NCBI RefSeq assembly: GCF_913778665.1
Contig: NZ_CAJYVQ010000007.1
Coordinates: 21,058-85,057, forward strand
Direction of reading: 5' to 3'
DNA from: an uncultured Stenotrophomonas sp.
GTDB lineage: Bacteria; Pseudomonadota; Gammaproteobacteria; Xanthomonadales; Xanthomonadaceae
Length of the DNA: 64,000 nucleotides
Each line of letters opens with the position of its first letter. Position 1 is the first letter of the stretch. Below the pieces are notes generated by a model. The model saw only the letters and a list, made by a program, of their open reading frames with translations. It ran no database searches and was not told the DNA's origin. Both the position numbers and the translations under genes were made by a program. Positions 35,733 to 43,194 of the stretch are shown here, in pieces.

Positions 35733-36530
35733 TCACCGGAAAAACGCCGCCGGCGTCAGCCCCAACTGCCGTTTGAACATGCTGGTGAACGCACTCGGGC
35801 TGTCATACCCCATCGCCAGCGCGACATCGATGACCTTGTCACCGACCGCCAGACGCTCCAGCGCCGCCAGCAGCCGCGCCTGCTGCCGCCACTGCCCGAA
35901 GGTCATGCCCAGTTCGCTGGCGAAATGCCGCTGGATGGTTTTCACGTCCACCTCCAGCGCCTGTGCCCAGTCGAGCAGCGTGGCGTCGTCACCCGGATGC
36001 TTCTGCAGGTGCTGGCAGATCCGCTGCAGGCGTGGGTCGCTTGGCGCTGGCAGGTGCAGTGGCAGCACGTCCATGCGATGCAGTTCGTCCAACAGCAGGC
36101 GCACCACGCGGCCATCGCGGCTGTCCTCGATGTGCTCGCCCTTGATCAGCGTGGCGGCCTGCAGCAGTTCGCGCAGCAGCGGCGCCACCTGCACCGCGAA
36201 CGGTTCGGCCGGCAACTGCGGGGCGAACGATGGGTCGATATAGAGGCTGCGCATGTTCACGGCGGCGATGCAGTCCACCGCGTGCACCATGCCGGCCGGC
36301 ATCCAGATGGCACGGGTCGAGGGCACTACCCAGCGGCCCACCTCCGAGCGCACCACCATCAGCCCTGAAATGGCGTAGACCAGCTGATGGCGCTGGTGCT
36401 TGTGCCCGGCGATATGGGTGCCGGCCGGGTATTGGGTAACCCGGTAGGTGACCGGGCGGTGCAGCGGCACCTCCCGCCACGGTGCGGCCGGATCGACATC
36501 ACTGGCAATGTCCTTTTTGCGATAGGCCAT
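35733..36530 (-). CDS. AraC-family regulator with cupin N-terminus
   Basis: A 265-residue regulator. The N-terminal cupin (residues about 20-140, HIAGHKHQRHQLVYAISGL) resembles the sensor of AraC proteins of the YidB/NimR type. The C-terminal double HTH (165-265) contains DWAQALEVDVKTIQRHF and VALAMGYDSPSAFTSMFKRQLGLTPAAFFR, the family signature. ATG 36530 is the better-placed start; an in-frame ATG at 36572 is possible and neither has a strong Shine-Dalgarno. It is divergent from the MFS pump gene 72 bp away, which in NimR-type systems is the regulated target. Confidence 0.88.
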   Translation of the reverse strand: MAYRKKDIASDVDPAAPWREVPLHRPVTYRVTQYPAGTHIAGHKHQRHQLVYAISGLMVVRSEVGRWVVPSTRAIWMPAGMVHAVDCIAAVNMRSLYIDPSFAPQLPAEPFAVQVAPLLRELLQAATLIKGEHIEDSRDGRVVRLLLDELHRMDVLPLHLPAPSDPRLQRICQHLQKHPGDDATLLDWAQALEVDVKTIQRHFASELGMTFGQWRQQARLLAALERLAVGDKVIDVALAMGYDSPSAFTSMFKRQLGLTPAAFFR

Positions 36531-36602
36531 GACCCGAACGCGGCAGAAGGGAGGAAGTCCCAACCGTAGCATGCGTGGCTCGCCCCCAACCTGACTGCGT
36601 CC

Positions 36603-37802
36603 ATGTCTGCCTTGGCTTCCCCCGCAACACCCTCACGCCCGGTGGCTCCCGGCGTGCTGGCCGCCATTTCCACCTCGCATGTCGTCAACGACATGATGCA
36701 GTCGCTGATCCTGGCCATCTATCCGGTGATCAAGGGCGGCTTCAACCTCAGCTTTACCCAGATTGGCTTGATCACGCTGACCTACCAGCTCACCGCCTCA
36801 ATCTTCCAGCCGCTGATCGGCGCGGCCACCGACCGCCGCCCGGCGCCGTACTCGCTGCCGATCGGCATGGCCTCGACCCTGTGCGGCATGCTGCTGCTCG
36901 GCTTCGCACCGAACTACGCGGTGGTGCTGATGGCCGCGGCGATGGTCGGTATTGGTTCGGCCATCTTCCACCCTGAAGCCTCGCGCATCGCGCGGCTGGC
37001 CTCGGGAGGGCGCCATGGTTTCGCGCAGTCGGTGTTCCAGGTCGGCGGCAACTTCGGTACCGCGCTCGGCCCGCTGATCGCTGCCGCGGTGATCGTGCCG
37101 TATGGCCAGCATGCCGCGTCGTGGTTTGCCGGCGCCGCACTGATTGGCATCGCGCTGCTGACCTATGTGGGCCGCTGGTATGCGCTGCACCTGGGCACCC
37201 CGCGTCCGGCCAGCACCGCGTCGATGGCCCCGCGCCACCCACCACGCACCGTGGCCAAGGTGCTGGCGATACTGCTGGTGCTGATCTTCAGCAAGTACTT
37301 CTACATGGCCAGCATCGGCAGCTACTTCACCTTCTACCTGATCCATCACTTCGGCATTCCGGTGGCGCAGGCGCAGCTGCACCTGTTCACGTTCCTGGTG
37401 GCGTCGGCCGCTGGCGGCTTCCTGGGGGGCCCGCTGGGTGATCGCATTGGCCGCAAGCCGATCATCTGGACCTCGATCCTGGGCGTGGCGCCGTTCGCGC
37501 TGATGCTGCCGCATGCCGATCTGTTCTGGACCACGGTGCTGGCGGTGCTGATCGGCTTCGTGCTGTCCTCGGCGTTCTCGGCGATCGTGGTCTATGCGCA
37601 GGAGATGATGCCGCACCGCATCGGCATGGTCTCCGGTCTGTTCTTCGGCTTTGCGTTCGGCATGGGCGGGTTGGGTGCCGCGGTGCTCGGCCTGCTGGCG
37701 GACAAGACCAGCATCGAGTACGTCTACCATCTGACCGCGTTCCTGCCGCTGCTGGGTATCGTCGCGGCTTGGCTGCCGCCGTCGCGGCCTGCTGCTCACT
37801 GA
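36603..37802 (+). CDS. MFS transporter, fosmidomycin-resistance (Fsr) type
   Basis: A 399-residue major facilitator protein with about 12 hydrophobic segments. The first half begins ISTSHVVNDMMQSLILAIYPVIK, the Fsr-family signature, and the loop 2-3 motif is ATDRRPAPYSLPIG. The second half repeats it with GPLGDRIGRKPIIW, the MFS motif A. Fsr-type pumps export fosmidomycin and other small toxic compounds by proton antiport; the true substrate here is unknown. It is controlled, most likely, by the divergent AraC regulator. It ends 13 bp before the large repeat element at 37816. Confidence 0.9.
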   Translation: MSALASPATPSRPVAPGVLAAISTSHVVNDMMQSLILAIYPVIKGGFNLSFTQIGLITLTYQLTASIFQPLIGAATDRRPAPYSLPIGMASTLCGMLLLGFAPNYAVVLMAAAMVGIGSAIFHPEASRIARLASGGRHGFAQSVFQVGGNFGTALGPLIAAAVIVPYGQHAASWFAGAALIGIALLTYVGRWYALHLGTPRPASTASMAPRHPPRTVAKVLAILLVLIFSKYFYMASIGSYFTFYLIHHFGIPVAQAQLHLFTFLVASAAGGFLGGPLGDRIGRKPIIWTSILGVAPFALMLPHADLFWTTVLAVLIGFVLSSAFSAIVVYAQEMMPHRIGMVSGLFFGFAFGMGGLGAAVLGLLADKTSIEYVYHLTAFLPLLGIVAAWLPPSRPAAH

Positions 37803-37881
37803 GGAGTTTTGGTTTGCAGGGCTTGCAGCCCTGCACCCGCTGCAATCAACGGCAACGGCAAAAGCGAGCTATCCGTGGGAT

Positions 37882-37983
37882 GGCGGGGTGGGTCCGGTTG
37901 AGGGGGACGCCGTAAATACGTCCATGTAGGCTTGGTCGCGGCATCCATGCCGCTCACACCCCCTCAACCGGACCCACCCCGCC
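37882..37983 (+). repeat. Hairpin unit A1
   Basis: A perfect 25-bp stem (37882-37906 with 37959-37983) enclosing a 52-nt loop. The loop starts ACGCCGTAAA, then TAC-GTCCAT-GTA, then the small hairpin GCGGCAT-cc-ATGCCGC at 37938-37953. Confidence 0.85.
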
Positions 37984-38051
37984 TTCGACAGTTTTCCGCG
38001 ATCTGCCGGAACGGCGTACTGCTCTGGTAGCTGTCGACCTTGGTCGACACG

Positions 38052-38076
38052 GTAGATCCATGCGATGCGTGGATGA
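38052..38076 (+). repeat. SMAG palindrome in the centre of element A
   Basis: GTAGATCCA-tgcga-TGCGTGGATGA. The flanking GTCGACCTTGGTCGAC (38033-38048) and GTCGACCAAGGTCGAC (38101-38116) are mirror copies of each other. Confidence 0.7.
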
Positions 38077-38145
38077 ATTCATTCGATATCTGACAGATGT
38101 GTCGACCAAGGTCGACACCTACCCAACAGACATCCGGAATCTGAA

Positions 38146-38249
38146 GGCGGGGCGGTGTGGGTGGGCAGGACCGTTGGCGCCATGGATGGCGCCATCGAGC
38201 CCCCATGGATGGGTTTACGGCGTGTCCTGCCCACCCACACCGCCCCGCC
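38146..38249 (-). repeat. Hairpin unit A2 (inverted relative to A1)
   Basis: A perfect 26-bp stem (38146-38171 with 38224-38249) and a 52-nt loop. Read on the minus strand the loop starts ACGCCGTAAA, then CCC-ATCCAT-GGG, then TGGCGCCAT-cc-ATGGCGCCA: the same plan as A1 with different base pairs. Confidence 0.85.
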
Positions 38250-38339
38250 ACCCCACGGATAGCTCGCTTTTGCCGTTGCCGTTGCTTGCAGCTTCGGCAG
38301 GTGCAGGGCTGCAAGCCCTGCCCAACCCCTTGCCGGGCG

Positions 38340-38345
38340 TAGAAT
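38340..38345 (+). promoter_or_regulatory. -10 box of pdxY, probably leaderless
   Basis: TAGAAT lies 6 nt before the pdxY ATG, so transcription would start at or next to the start codon. No Shine-Dalgarno is present, consistent with a leaderless message. Confidence 0.5.
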
Positions 38346-38351
38346 GCGGCC

Positions 38352-39260
38352 ATGAGCGAATCCCTTGATAACCACCTGGTCCACGGCCGCCGCCAGCGGC
38401 CGGATGGGCCGTCGCCGATCGATGTCATCTCGGTCCAGTCGCAACTTGTCTATGGCCACGCCGGCAACAGCGCCGCCGTTCCGCCGATGCGCGCCCTCGG
38501 CGTGCGCGTGGCGGAAATCCCGACCGTGCTGCTCAGCAACGCGCCGTTCTACGACACCACCCGTGGCCGCGTGCTGCCCGCCGACTGGTTTGCCGACCTG
38601 CTGCTCGGCACCCGCGAACGCGGCCTGCCGCAGCGCGCGAAGATGCTGGTCTCCGGCTACTTCGGCAGTACTGCCAACGGCGCCGCCTTCGCCGACTGGC
38701 TGGACGACATCCTGCCGACCTGCCCGCAGTTGCGCTACTGCCTGGACCCGGTGATCGGCGATACCCATACCGGCCCCTATGTCGAGCCGGGACTGGAAGC
38801 GATCTTCGCCGAACGCCTGTTGCCGCATGCCTGGCTGGTCACACCGAACGCCTTCGAGCTCAATCGCCTTACCGGCATGCCGGCGTTGGCCGAAGGCGAT
38901 GCCATCGCCGCCGCACGCACGCTGCTGGCGCGCGGTCCGCATTGGGTGATCGCACACAGCGTGGGCGGCAACCCGGGCGAACTGGTGACCCTGGCCGTCG
39001 GCCGCGAGGAAACATGGCGCTGGACCTCGCCGCTGCTGCCGGTGGACGTGGCCGGCACCGGCGATGTGCTGATGTCACTGGTGGTGTCGTTCCTGCTGCG
39101 CGGCGAATCGATGCAGCAGGCGATCTCGCGTGCGATCGCGGGTACGCATGCAGCGTTGGAAGCGACCCTGGACAACGGTTTCGAAGAGTTCGATGTGATC
39201 GTCGCAGCACCCGCCGCCCTGGCCGACGGCGCACGCTTCCGCGCCGAACGGGTGGCATGA
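38352..39260 (+). CDS. pdxY: Pyridoxal kinase PdxY
   Basis: A 302-residue ribokinase-superfamily enzyme that phosphorylates pyridoxal in vitamin B6 salvage. The N-terminal ISVQSQLVYGHAGNSAAVPPMRALG is the pyridoxal-kinase signature (S/H/V/G-rich). LDPVIGD gives the Mg/ATP site, TPNAFELNRLTG is conserved, and VAGTGDVLMSLVV holds the catalytic GTGD Asp near residue 236. It begins 30 bp after element A. No Shine-Dalgarno is seen, see the -10 box at 38340. The stop overlaps the start of tyrA (ATGA), so the two are an operon. Confidence 0.94.
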   Translation: MSESLDNHLVHGRRQRPDGPSPIDVISVQSQLVYGHAGNSAAVPPMRALGVRVAEIPTVLLSNAPFYDTTRGRVLPADWFADLLLGTRERGLPQRAKMLVSGYFGSTANGAAFADWLDDILPTCPQLRYCLDPVIGDTHTGPYVEPGLEAIFAERLLPHAWLVTPNAFELNRLTGMPALAEGDAIAAARTLLARGPHWVIAHSVGGNPGELVTLAVGREETWRWTSPLLPVDVAGTGDVLMSLVVSFLLRGESMQQAISRAIAGTHAALEATLDNGFEEFDVIVAAPAALADGARFRAERVA

Positions 39261-40381
39261 GCGGTCTGCGCACGCGCACGCCGCGCACGGTTGCCATTGT
39301 TGGCAGTGCCGGTGCCTACGGGCGCTGGTTGACCCGCTTCTTCGAACAGCACATGCAGCTGCAGGTGATCGGCCATGATCCTGCCGATCCGAATTCGCAC
39401 GCGCCCGAACAGCTGCTGGCGCAGGCCGACGTGCTGGTGTTCTCCGCGCCGATCCGGCACACGCCCGCCGTGATCGCCGAGTATGTGCGGCAGTCCGCCG
39501 GTCGTGAACACGGGCGGCTGTGGCTGGACGTGACCTCGGTGAAGGAAGCACCGGTGCAGGCGATGCTGGCCTCGCAGGCCGAAGTGGTCGGCCTGCATCC
39601 GATGACCGCGCCGCCGAAAGCACCGACGCTGAAGGGGCGGGTGATGGTGGTCTGCGAAGCGCGACTTCAGCACTGGCAGACGTGGGTCGATACGCTGTGC
39701 GCGGCACTGCAGGCCGAATGCGTGCGGGCCACCCCGCAGCGCCACGACCAGATGATGGCGCTGGTGCAGGCAATGGTGCACGCCACCCATCTGGCCCAGG
39801 CCGGCGTGCTGCGGCAGTATCAGCCGCAACTGGGCGATCTGGCCGCGATGATGCCGTACCGTTCGGCGTCGTTCGAACTGGATACCGCGATCATCTCGCG
39901 CATCCTGTCGTTGAACCCCGCAATCTATGAGGACATCCAGTTCGGCAACCCATACGTGGCGCCGATGCTGGAACGCTTGGTAGGGCAGTTGCAGGCCCTG
40001 CAGGCCCAGGTCGGGCAGGGCGACGATTCTGCACGCAGTGCATTCCGTGAGCAGCTGTTGGCGGCCAATCACAGCGCGTTCGGTGAGCAGGCGCTGGCTG
40101 AGGGCAACTACACCTTCGAGCGCGTTGGCTACCTGCTGGCGGACCTGACCGAGCGCAATGCGTTGTCGGTGCACCTGCCGGAGGACCGGCCCGGTTCACT
40201 GCGCGAACTGCTGAACGTGTTCGAGCAGCATCGCATCAGCCTGGCCTCGATCCATTCCTCGCGCACGCCCGGCGGCGAGGTGCATTTCCGGATCGGTTTC
40301 GTGGCAGGCAGTGACCCGCTGGCCATCGCGCGGGCGGCGGCCGAGGTTGACGGCAGCGGCATCGGCCGCGTGCTTGGCTGA
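39257..40381 (+). CDS. tyrA: Prephenate dehydrogenase with C-terminal ACT domain
   Basis: A 374-residue enzyme of tyrosine synthesis that oxidises and decarboxylates prephenate to 4-hydroxyphenylpyruvate. The Rossmann motif VAIVGSAGAYGRWLTRFF opens the NAD domain. SVKEAPVQAM and GLHPMTAP(PK) are typical of TyrA, and a helical dimerisation domain follows (residues about 165-285). The C-terminal ACT domain (about 295-374, HLPEDRPGSLRELLNVFEQHRISLASIHSS) is probably the tyrosine sensor for feedback control. No chorismate mutase domain is present, unlike the E. coli T-protein. The start overlaps the pdxY stop. Confidence 0.88.
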   Translation: MSGLRTRTPRTVAIVGSAGAYGRWLTRFFEQHMQLQVIGHDPADPNSHAPEQLLAQADVLVFSAPIRHTPAVIAEYVRQSAGREHGRLWLDVTSVKEAPVQAMLASQAEVVGLHPMTAPPKAPTLKGRVMVVCEARLQHWQTWVDTLCAALQAECVRATPQRHDQMMALVQAMVHATHLAQAGVLRQYQPQLGDLAAMMPYRSASFELDTAIISRILSLNPAIYEDIQFGNPYVAPMLERLVGQLQALQAQVGQGDDSARSAFREQLLAANHSAFGEQALAEGNYTFERVGYLLADLTERNALSVHLPEDRPGSLRELLNVFEQHRISLASIHSSRTPGGEVHFRIGFVAGSDPLAIARAAAEVDGSGIGRVLG

Positions 40382-40387
40382 GCACAT

Positions 40388-40433
40388 TCATCCACAGGCG
40401 GTGTGGATGGTTGCTGAGCAAACATGTGGATAA
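40388..40433. other. Cluster of DnaA-box-like sites
   Basis: TGTGGATAA at 40425-40433 is a perfect DnaA box (TTATCCACA in reverse). TCATCCACA at 40388-40396 has one mismatch, and TGTGGATGG at 40402-40410 has two. The first two form an 8-bp hairpin CATCCACA-ggcgg-TGTGGATG. The site lies just after tyrA. No other origin features are present. Confidence 0.45.
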
Positions 40434-40525
40434 CCGCGCGCAGGCCTTGGCAGCCAAGGCTGTCAAGATGGTTGATCAAAAATTGGCCACGCCGTTCTGC
40501 AGGGCCGGGCCATGCCCGGCGAGCC

Positions 40526-40720
40526 TCAGATCGTCAGCCTCAGCTCGCCACCGCTGGTGGTGAACTCGCGGCCATTGCGCACCAGCAGGCGACCGTCGTC
40601 CAGCTCGTAGCGCGGGGTGGACTCGGAGTGATGCCCGCTGCCGTTCGCCTCGGGCTTGAACTCGATGATGATGTGGCTTTCGCCATGGCTGTCTACGGCG
40701 GGAAACTGACGGAACGACAT
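40526..40720 (-). CDS. Small protein of unknown function (64 residues)
   Basis: A short gene with an excellent Shine-Dalgarno (AGGAGGT, 6 bp before ATG 40720), which decides the start. The product begins MSFRQFPAVDSHGESH and ends SGGELRLTI, with an acidic, beta-strand-like pattern (HIIIEF, YELDDGRLLV). No signal peptide or membrane segment is present. I recognise no family. It is convergent with tyrA and about 70 bp upstream of the ABC transporter's stop, on the same strand. Confidence 0.65.
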   Translation of the reverse strand: MSFRQFPAVDSHGESHIIIEFKPEANGSGHHSESTPRYELDDGRLLVRNGREFTTSGGELRLTI

Positions 40721-40790
40721 CGTGAACCTCCTTCGGCGGATGCTGCTGATGCGCCGCCAGCTTGGCCTCGCCGATGTTAGCCGGCCGTCA

Positions 40791-42566
40791 TCAATCGATG
40801 AACTGCAGTCGTGCCAGTTCAGCGTACAGGCCGCCTTCGGCCAGCAGCTGTGCATGCGTGCCTTCGGCGACGATACGGCCCTGGTCCATCACCACGATAC
40901 GGTCGGCCTTGAGCACGGTGGCCAGGCGATGCGCGATGACCAGCGTGGTGCGGCCGGCCATCAGCCGCTCCAGCGCCTGCTGCACGCCGTATTCGCTCTG
41001 CGCATCCAGTGCACTGGTGGCTTCGTCCAGCAGCAGGATCGGGGCGTCCTTCAGCAGGGCGCGTGCAATCGCCACGCGCTGCTGCTGGCCGCCGGACAGG
41101 CGTGCGCCACGCTCGCCCAGCTCGCTGTCGTAGCCCTGCGGGAGGGCGCGCAGGAAGCCATCGGCCTCGGCGGCACGTGCGGCGTCTTCGACCTCGGCGT
41201 CGCTGGCCTGCAGGCGGCCATAGCGGATATTGTCACGCGCGCTGGCGGCGAACAGCGTCGGCTGCTGCGGCACCAGCGCCAGCTGCGCGCGCAGCGCGGC
41301 CGGATCGACCTGGCGCACGTCGATGCCATCCACGCAGATGCGGCCGCCGGCCGGATCGTGAAAGCGCAGCAGCATCGACAGCACCGTGCTCTTGCCCGCG
41401 CCCGACGGGCCGACCAAGGCGACGGTCTCGCCCGGACGCACGTGCAGGTTGAAGTGGTCCAGCGCGGCCTGGTCCGGCCGCTGCGGGTAGTGGAACACCA
41501 CATCCTCGAACTGGATCTCGCCCCGCAGCGGCTGTGGCAGCACGTGCGGCTGCGCCGGAGCGCGGATCTCGATGTCTTCCTGCAGCAGTTCGCCGATGCG
41601 GCCCATGCCGCCGGCCGCGCGCTGCAGTTCGTTCCAGACTTCCGCCAGCGCGCCGACCGAGCCGCCGCCGATGAGCGCGTACAGCACGAACTGGCCCAGG
41701 GTGCCGGCGCTGAGGCGGCCATCGATGACATCGTGCGCGCCCAGCCACAGCACGCCGACGATGGCGCCGAACACCAGCAGGATGGCGCTGGCGGTGACCA
41801 GCGACTGCGCGCCGATGCGGCGGCGCGCGGCCTTGATGGCATCGCCCAGCGCATGGTCGAAGCGGCCACGCTCGTAGGGCTCGCGTGCGTGCGCCTGTAC
41901 CGTGCGCACCGCGCCCAGGGTCTCGCTGGCCAGGCTGTTGGCGTCGGCGATGCGGTCCTGGCTGCTGCGCGCGACCGTGCGCAGCTTGCGCGCACCGATG
42001 ATGATCGGAAGTACCGCCAGCGGAATGCCCAGCAGCGACCACGCGGCCAGGCGCGGGCTGGTGACGAAGAGCATGGCCAGGCTGCCGACCACGGTGACAC
42101 TGCTGCGCAGCGCCACCGACATGGTGGAGCCGACCACGCTGCGCAGCAGCTCGCTGTCGGCGGTCAGGCGCGAGACCAGTTCGCCGCTGCGGCTGCGGTC
42201 ATGGAAGCCGGCGCCGAGCTGGATCAGGTGCGCGTACAGGCGGCTGCGCAGGTCGGCGACGACCTTCTCGCCCAGCAGCGACACGAAGTAGAAGCGCGCG
42301 GCAGTGGCCAGCGCCAGCACCACCGCCACCAGCATCAGCAGGGCGAAGGCACGGTTGATCTGGCCGCCACTGCTGAAGCCGTGGTCGATCATCTGCTTCA
42401 CCGCCGGCGGCAGGCTCAGCGTGGCTGCGGAAGACACCGCCAGGGCCAGCAACCAGGCGCTGAACAGGCCGCTATGGCGGCGCACGAACGGCCACAACGT
42501 ACGCAGGCTGCCGAGGCGGCGCAGCGGCGGGGGCGAGGCGGGGGCGCCGTCCTTGTTGTCAGTCAT
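40791..42566 (-). CDS. ABC transporter, fused permease/ATPase (MsbA/LmrA type)
   Basis: A 591-residue half-transporter exporter. The N-terminal membrane domain has six hydrophobic segments (residues about 20-310). The ATPase domain (350-591) shows Walker A GPSGAGKST, the Q-loop PQQPTLF, the signature LSGGQQQRVAIARALL, Walker B ILLLDEATSALD and the switch His in VIAHRL. It would homodimerise and export a lipid, peptide or drug; no substrate is evident. The start at 42566 overlaps the yigZ-type gene by 8 bp, so the two are translated together. It does not look like the essential MsbA operon, as lpxK is absent. Confidence 0.9.
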   Translation of the reverse strand: MTDNKDGAPASPPPLRRLGSLRTLWPFVRRHSGLFSAWLLALAVSSAATLSLPPAVKQMIDHGFSSGGQINRAFALLMLVAVVLALATAARFYFVSLLGEKVVADLRSRLYAHLIQLGAGFHDRSRSGELVSRLTADSELLRSVVGSTMSVALRSSVTVVGSLAMLFVTSPRLAAWSLLGIPLAVLPIIIGARKLRTVARSSQDRIADANSLASETLGAVRTVQAHAREPYERGRFDHALGDAIKAARRRIGAQSLVTASAILLVFGAIVGVLWLGAHDVIDGRLSAGTLGQFVLYALIGGGSVGALAEVWNELQRAAGGMGRIGELLQEDIEIRAPAQPHVLPQPLRGEIQFEDVVFHYPQRPDQAALDHFNLHVRPGETVALVGPSGAGKSTVLSMLLRFHDPAGGRICVDGIDVRQVDPAALRAQLALVPQQPTLFAASARDNIRYGRLQASDAEVEDAARAAEADGFLRALPQGYDSELGERGARLSGGQQQRVAIARALLKDAPILLLDEATSALDAQSEYGVQQALERLMAGRTTLVIAHRLATVLKADRIVVMDQGRIVAEGTHAQLLAEGGLYAELARLQFID

Positions 42567-43155
42567 CCTGGTCGTCGTTCTGTATGCGGATACGGTCACG
42601 GGTGGCGTCGCGCAGGCGGATTTTCAATGCGTCGACCTGATCTGCCGGCAATTCGACCCGCAGGCACACGCCTTCAGCATCGAACCGTTCATCGCGTTTG
42701 TCCGCGCCAAAGGCGGGCAGGGCGGCGTGCAGGGTGCCCAGATCCTCGAAGCCGGCCAGCAGTTGCAGCCGGGCCATCGCCACCAGCGGCAGTCGGGGCG
42801 CGGTACGCAGGCATTCGGCGGCGGCCCCGCCGTAGGCACGGACCAGGCCGCCGGCACCGAGCTTGATGCCACCGAACCAGCGCGTCACCACCACCATCAC
42901 CCGGTCGAACCCCTGGCCGTCGATCGCGGCCAGGATCGGCCGACCGGCGGTACCTGCCGGCTCGCCGTCATCACTGGAGCGGTAGTCCTGGCCGTGGCGG
43001 TAGGCCCAGCAGTTGTGCGTGGCATCGGCCACCGCGACCTGCTGCAGGAACGCCATCGCGGCGGCGGTGCCGTCGATCGGCGAGGCGTGGGCGATGAAGC
43101 GGCTGTGCTTGACGTCCAGCGTGTGGCTGACCGGTTGGGCGAGGGTGTCGGGCAT
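42559..43155 (-). CDS. YigZ/IMPACT-family protein
   Basis: A 198-residue protein of the UPF0029 family. The N-terminal IMPACT domain has HTLDVKHSRFIAHASPI, the conserved HNCWAYR motif, DDGEPAGTAGRPIL and the signature VVVTRWFGGIKLGAGGLVRAYGGAA. The C-terminal DUF1949-like domain is shorter. In E. coli YigZ is uncharacterised; eukaryotic IMPACT regulates translation control kinases. The start is ATG 43155: TAGAAT lies 7 nt upstream, pointing to a leaderless message, as for pdxY. An ATG at 43164 overlaps that box. The gene leads into the ABC exporter. Confidence 0.88.
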   Translation of the reverse strand: MPDTLAQPVSHTLDVKHSRFIAHASPIDGTAAAMAFLQQVAVADATHNCWAYRHGQDYRSSDDGEPAGTAGRPILAAIDGQGFDRVMVVVTRWFGGIKLGAGGLVRAYGGAAAECLRTAPRLPLVAMARLQLLAGFEDLGTLHAALPAFGADKRDERFDAEGVCLRVELPADQVDALKIRLRDATRDRIRIQNDDQDD

Positions 43156-43194
43156 CCCCGCCATTCTACGGGGTGGCCCTGGTCTGCGTGGGCC

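Larger units (their letters stand above)
37816..38321. repeat. Large nested palindromic element A (no coding capacity)
   Basis: This 506-bp stretch fills the gap between the MFS gene and pdxY. Its ends are a matching 19-nt palindrome, GCAGGGCTTGCAGCCCTGC at 37816 and its reverse complement at 38303. Inside lie 42-nt inverted arms (37847-37888 and 38243-38284) that match at 41 of 42 positions and contain a repeated hexamer (CAACGG) and AAAAGCGAGCTATCC. Within these are two opposed hairpin units (37882-37983 and 38146-38249) and a 162-nt centre holding two copies of GTCGACC-GGTCGAC and one SMAG palindrome. Open frames across it differ in every direction and look like chance. A relative lies at 56122-56568. 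Confidence 0.85.

Noticed and set aside
37882..38249. Hairpin units considered as integron attC sites
   Set aside because: The GTTRRRY and RYYYAAC core sites are absent and no integrase or cassette gene lies nearby; stems are far longer and more perfect than attC.
37964..38428. Open frames crossing element A on both strands
   Set aside because: They run through palindromes and inverted copies; the translated pieces repeat because the DNA repeats, and none has a start with a ribosome site or a known domain.
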